In this document: one piece after another, positions 5,613 through 5,831 of the stretch
Numbering within the stretch: the stretch's first letter is position 1
Layout: every line of letters starts with the position of its first letter
Made by a program: the position numbers and the translations under genes
Notes under the pieces: generated by a model
Seen by the model: the letters and a program-made list of their open reading frames with translations, nothing else
Databases searched by the model: none
Told to the model about the DNA's origin: nothing
Assembly: GCA_003695725.1 (NCBI GenBank)
Contig: RFHX01000197.1
Span: forward strand, 1 to 5,831
Length of the DNA: 5,831 nucleotides
Direction: 5' to 3'
From: Candidatus Schekmanbacteria bacterium
GTDB taxonomy: Bacteria; Schekmanbacteria; GWA2-38-11; J061

Positions 5613-5789
5613 TTATGTTCTTTCAATTTTTATTCCTAAATCGAAAATCATACTACAGCTCGGACAAATAAGTTTGACCGAATATTTGTTATTTCCATTC
5701 TCTTCAAGCATAATATGAAATCCATCTTTATATCCACATTTTGGACAAACTTTAAACACACCTTCAATTTCAACTTTTTCTGCTTTCAT
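5613..5789 (-). CDS. Small zinc-ribbon protein, 58 aa
   Basis: A short open frame from ATG at 5789 to TAA at 5613-5615. The product starts MKAEKVEIEGVFKVCPKCGY and ends KIERT. It has two CPxC knuckles, C15-P-K-C18 and C42-P-S-C45, 23 residues apart, which is the arrangement of a zinc ribbon. An additional H25 lies between them. There is no room for another domain, no signal peptide and no membrane segment. It is probably a cytoplasmic zinc (or iron) protein acting by protein or nucleic-acid contact; no specific family is recognised. It ends 32 bases before the cytochrome b5-like start on the same strand, suggesting it leads the operon. The start has an AAGGA at 5802-5806, 12 bases away, longer than ideal; an in-frame TAA just upstream excludes a longer form. 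Two spaced CPxC pairs in a clean frame make chance unlikely. Confidence 0.75.
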   Translation of the reverse strand: MKAEKVEIEGVFKVCPKCGYKDGFHIMLEENGNNKYSVKLICPSCSMIFDLGIKIERT

Positions 5790-5831
5790 AAATTTTTATA
5801 GTCCTTCCATTAATCACTAAAATAATTATCT

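Noticed and set aside
5596-5626. Possible internal promoter before the b5-like gene (TTGAAA, 19-base spacer, TATAAA, minus strand)
   Set aside because: The spacer is too long, and such matches are common by chance in AT-rich DNA.

Overview
This 5.8 kb window is AT-rich and densely coding. It reads as bacterial chromosomal DNA: Shine-Dalgarno sites are clear before most genes, one intrinsic terminator is clear, and promoters look sigma70-like. The content (a B12-binding-type radical SAM protein, a PPOX-class flavoprotein, a nitroreductase, a small cytochrome b5-like protein, a receiver-kinase hybrid and a secreted IPT/TIG-like protein) would suit an anaerobic or facultative Gram-negative bacterium such as a Desulfobacterota/Nitrospirota-type or candidate-phylum lineage. 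That placement is inference from gene content and composition only. I see no mobile elements, tRNA/rRNA or CRISPR array.

There are three transcription units. (1) Left, minus strand, read from 2084 towards base 1: a PPOX-class FMN-binding protein (2084-1533), a radical SAM protein of the B12-binding type (1503-145), and an unrecognised gene running off the left edge (128-1). They are separated by 29 and 16 bases. A good promoter (exact TTGACA, 17-base spacer, TATACA) lies upstream at 2130-2158. (2) Centre, plus strand: a single gene (2283-3326) for an exported protein with two IPT/TIG-like beta-sandwich domains and a related third domain. It has its own putative promoter, a strong ribosome binding site and a perfect 12-bp terminator hairpin. 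The two units diverge from a 198-base intergenic region. (3) Right, minus strand, read from about 5789 to 3559: a 58-residue zinc-ribbon protein, a 76-residue cytochrome b5-like heme protein, a nitroreductase-family flavoprotein, and a soluble receiver plus histidine-kinase protein whose start overlaps the nitroreductase stop. Short gaps and the stop/start overlap suggest one operon whose promoter lies right of the window.

The most interesting unit is (3). It combines a zinc ribbon, a small heme protein, a flavin enzyme and a signalling kinase that has no transmembrane or PAS input domain and no DNA-binding output. A redox-linked signalling cassette is a reasonable hypothesis but unproven. 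Several starts needed correction: the kinase begins at 4749, not 4920; the cytochrome b5-like gene most likely begins at 5580, not 5586; the nitroreductase has no ATG and starts at one of three consecutive TTG codons. The zinc-ribbon gene at 5613-5789 is small and easily missed.
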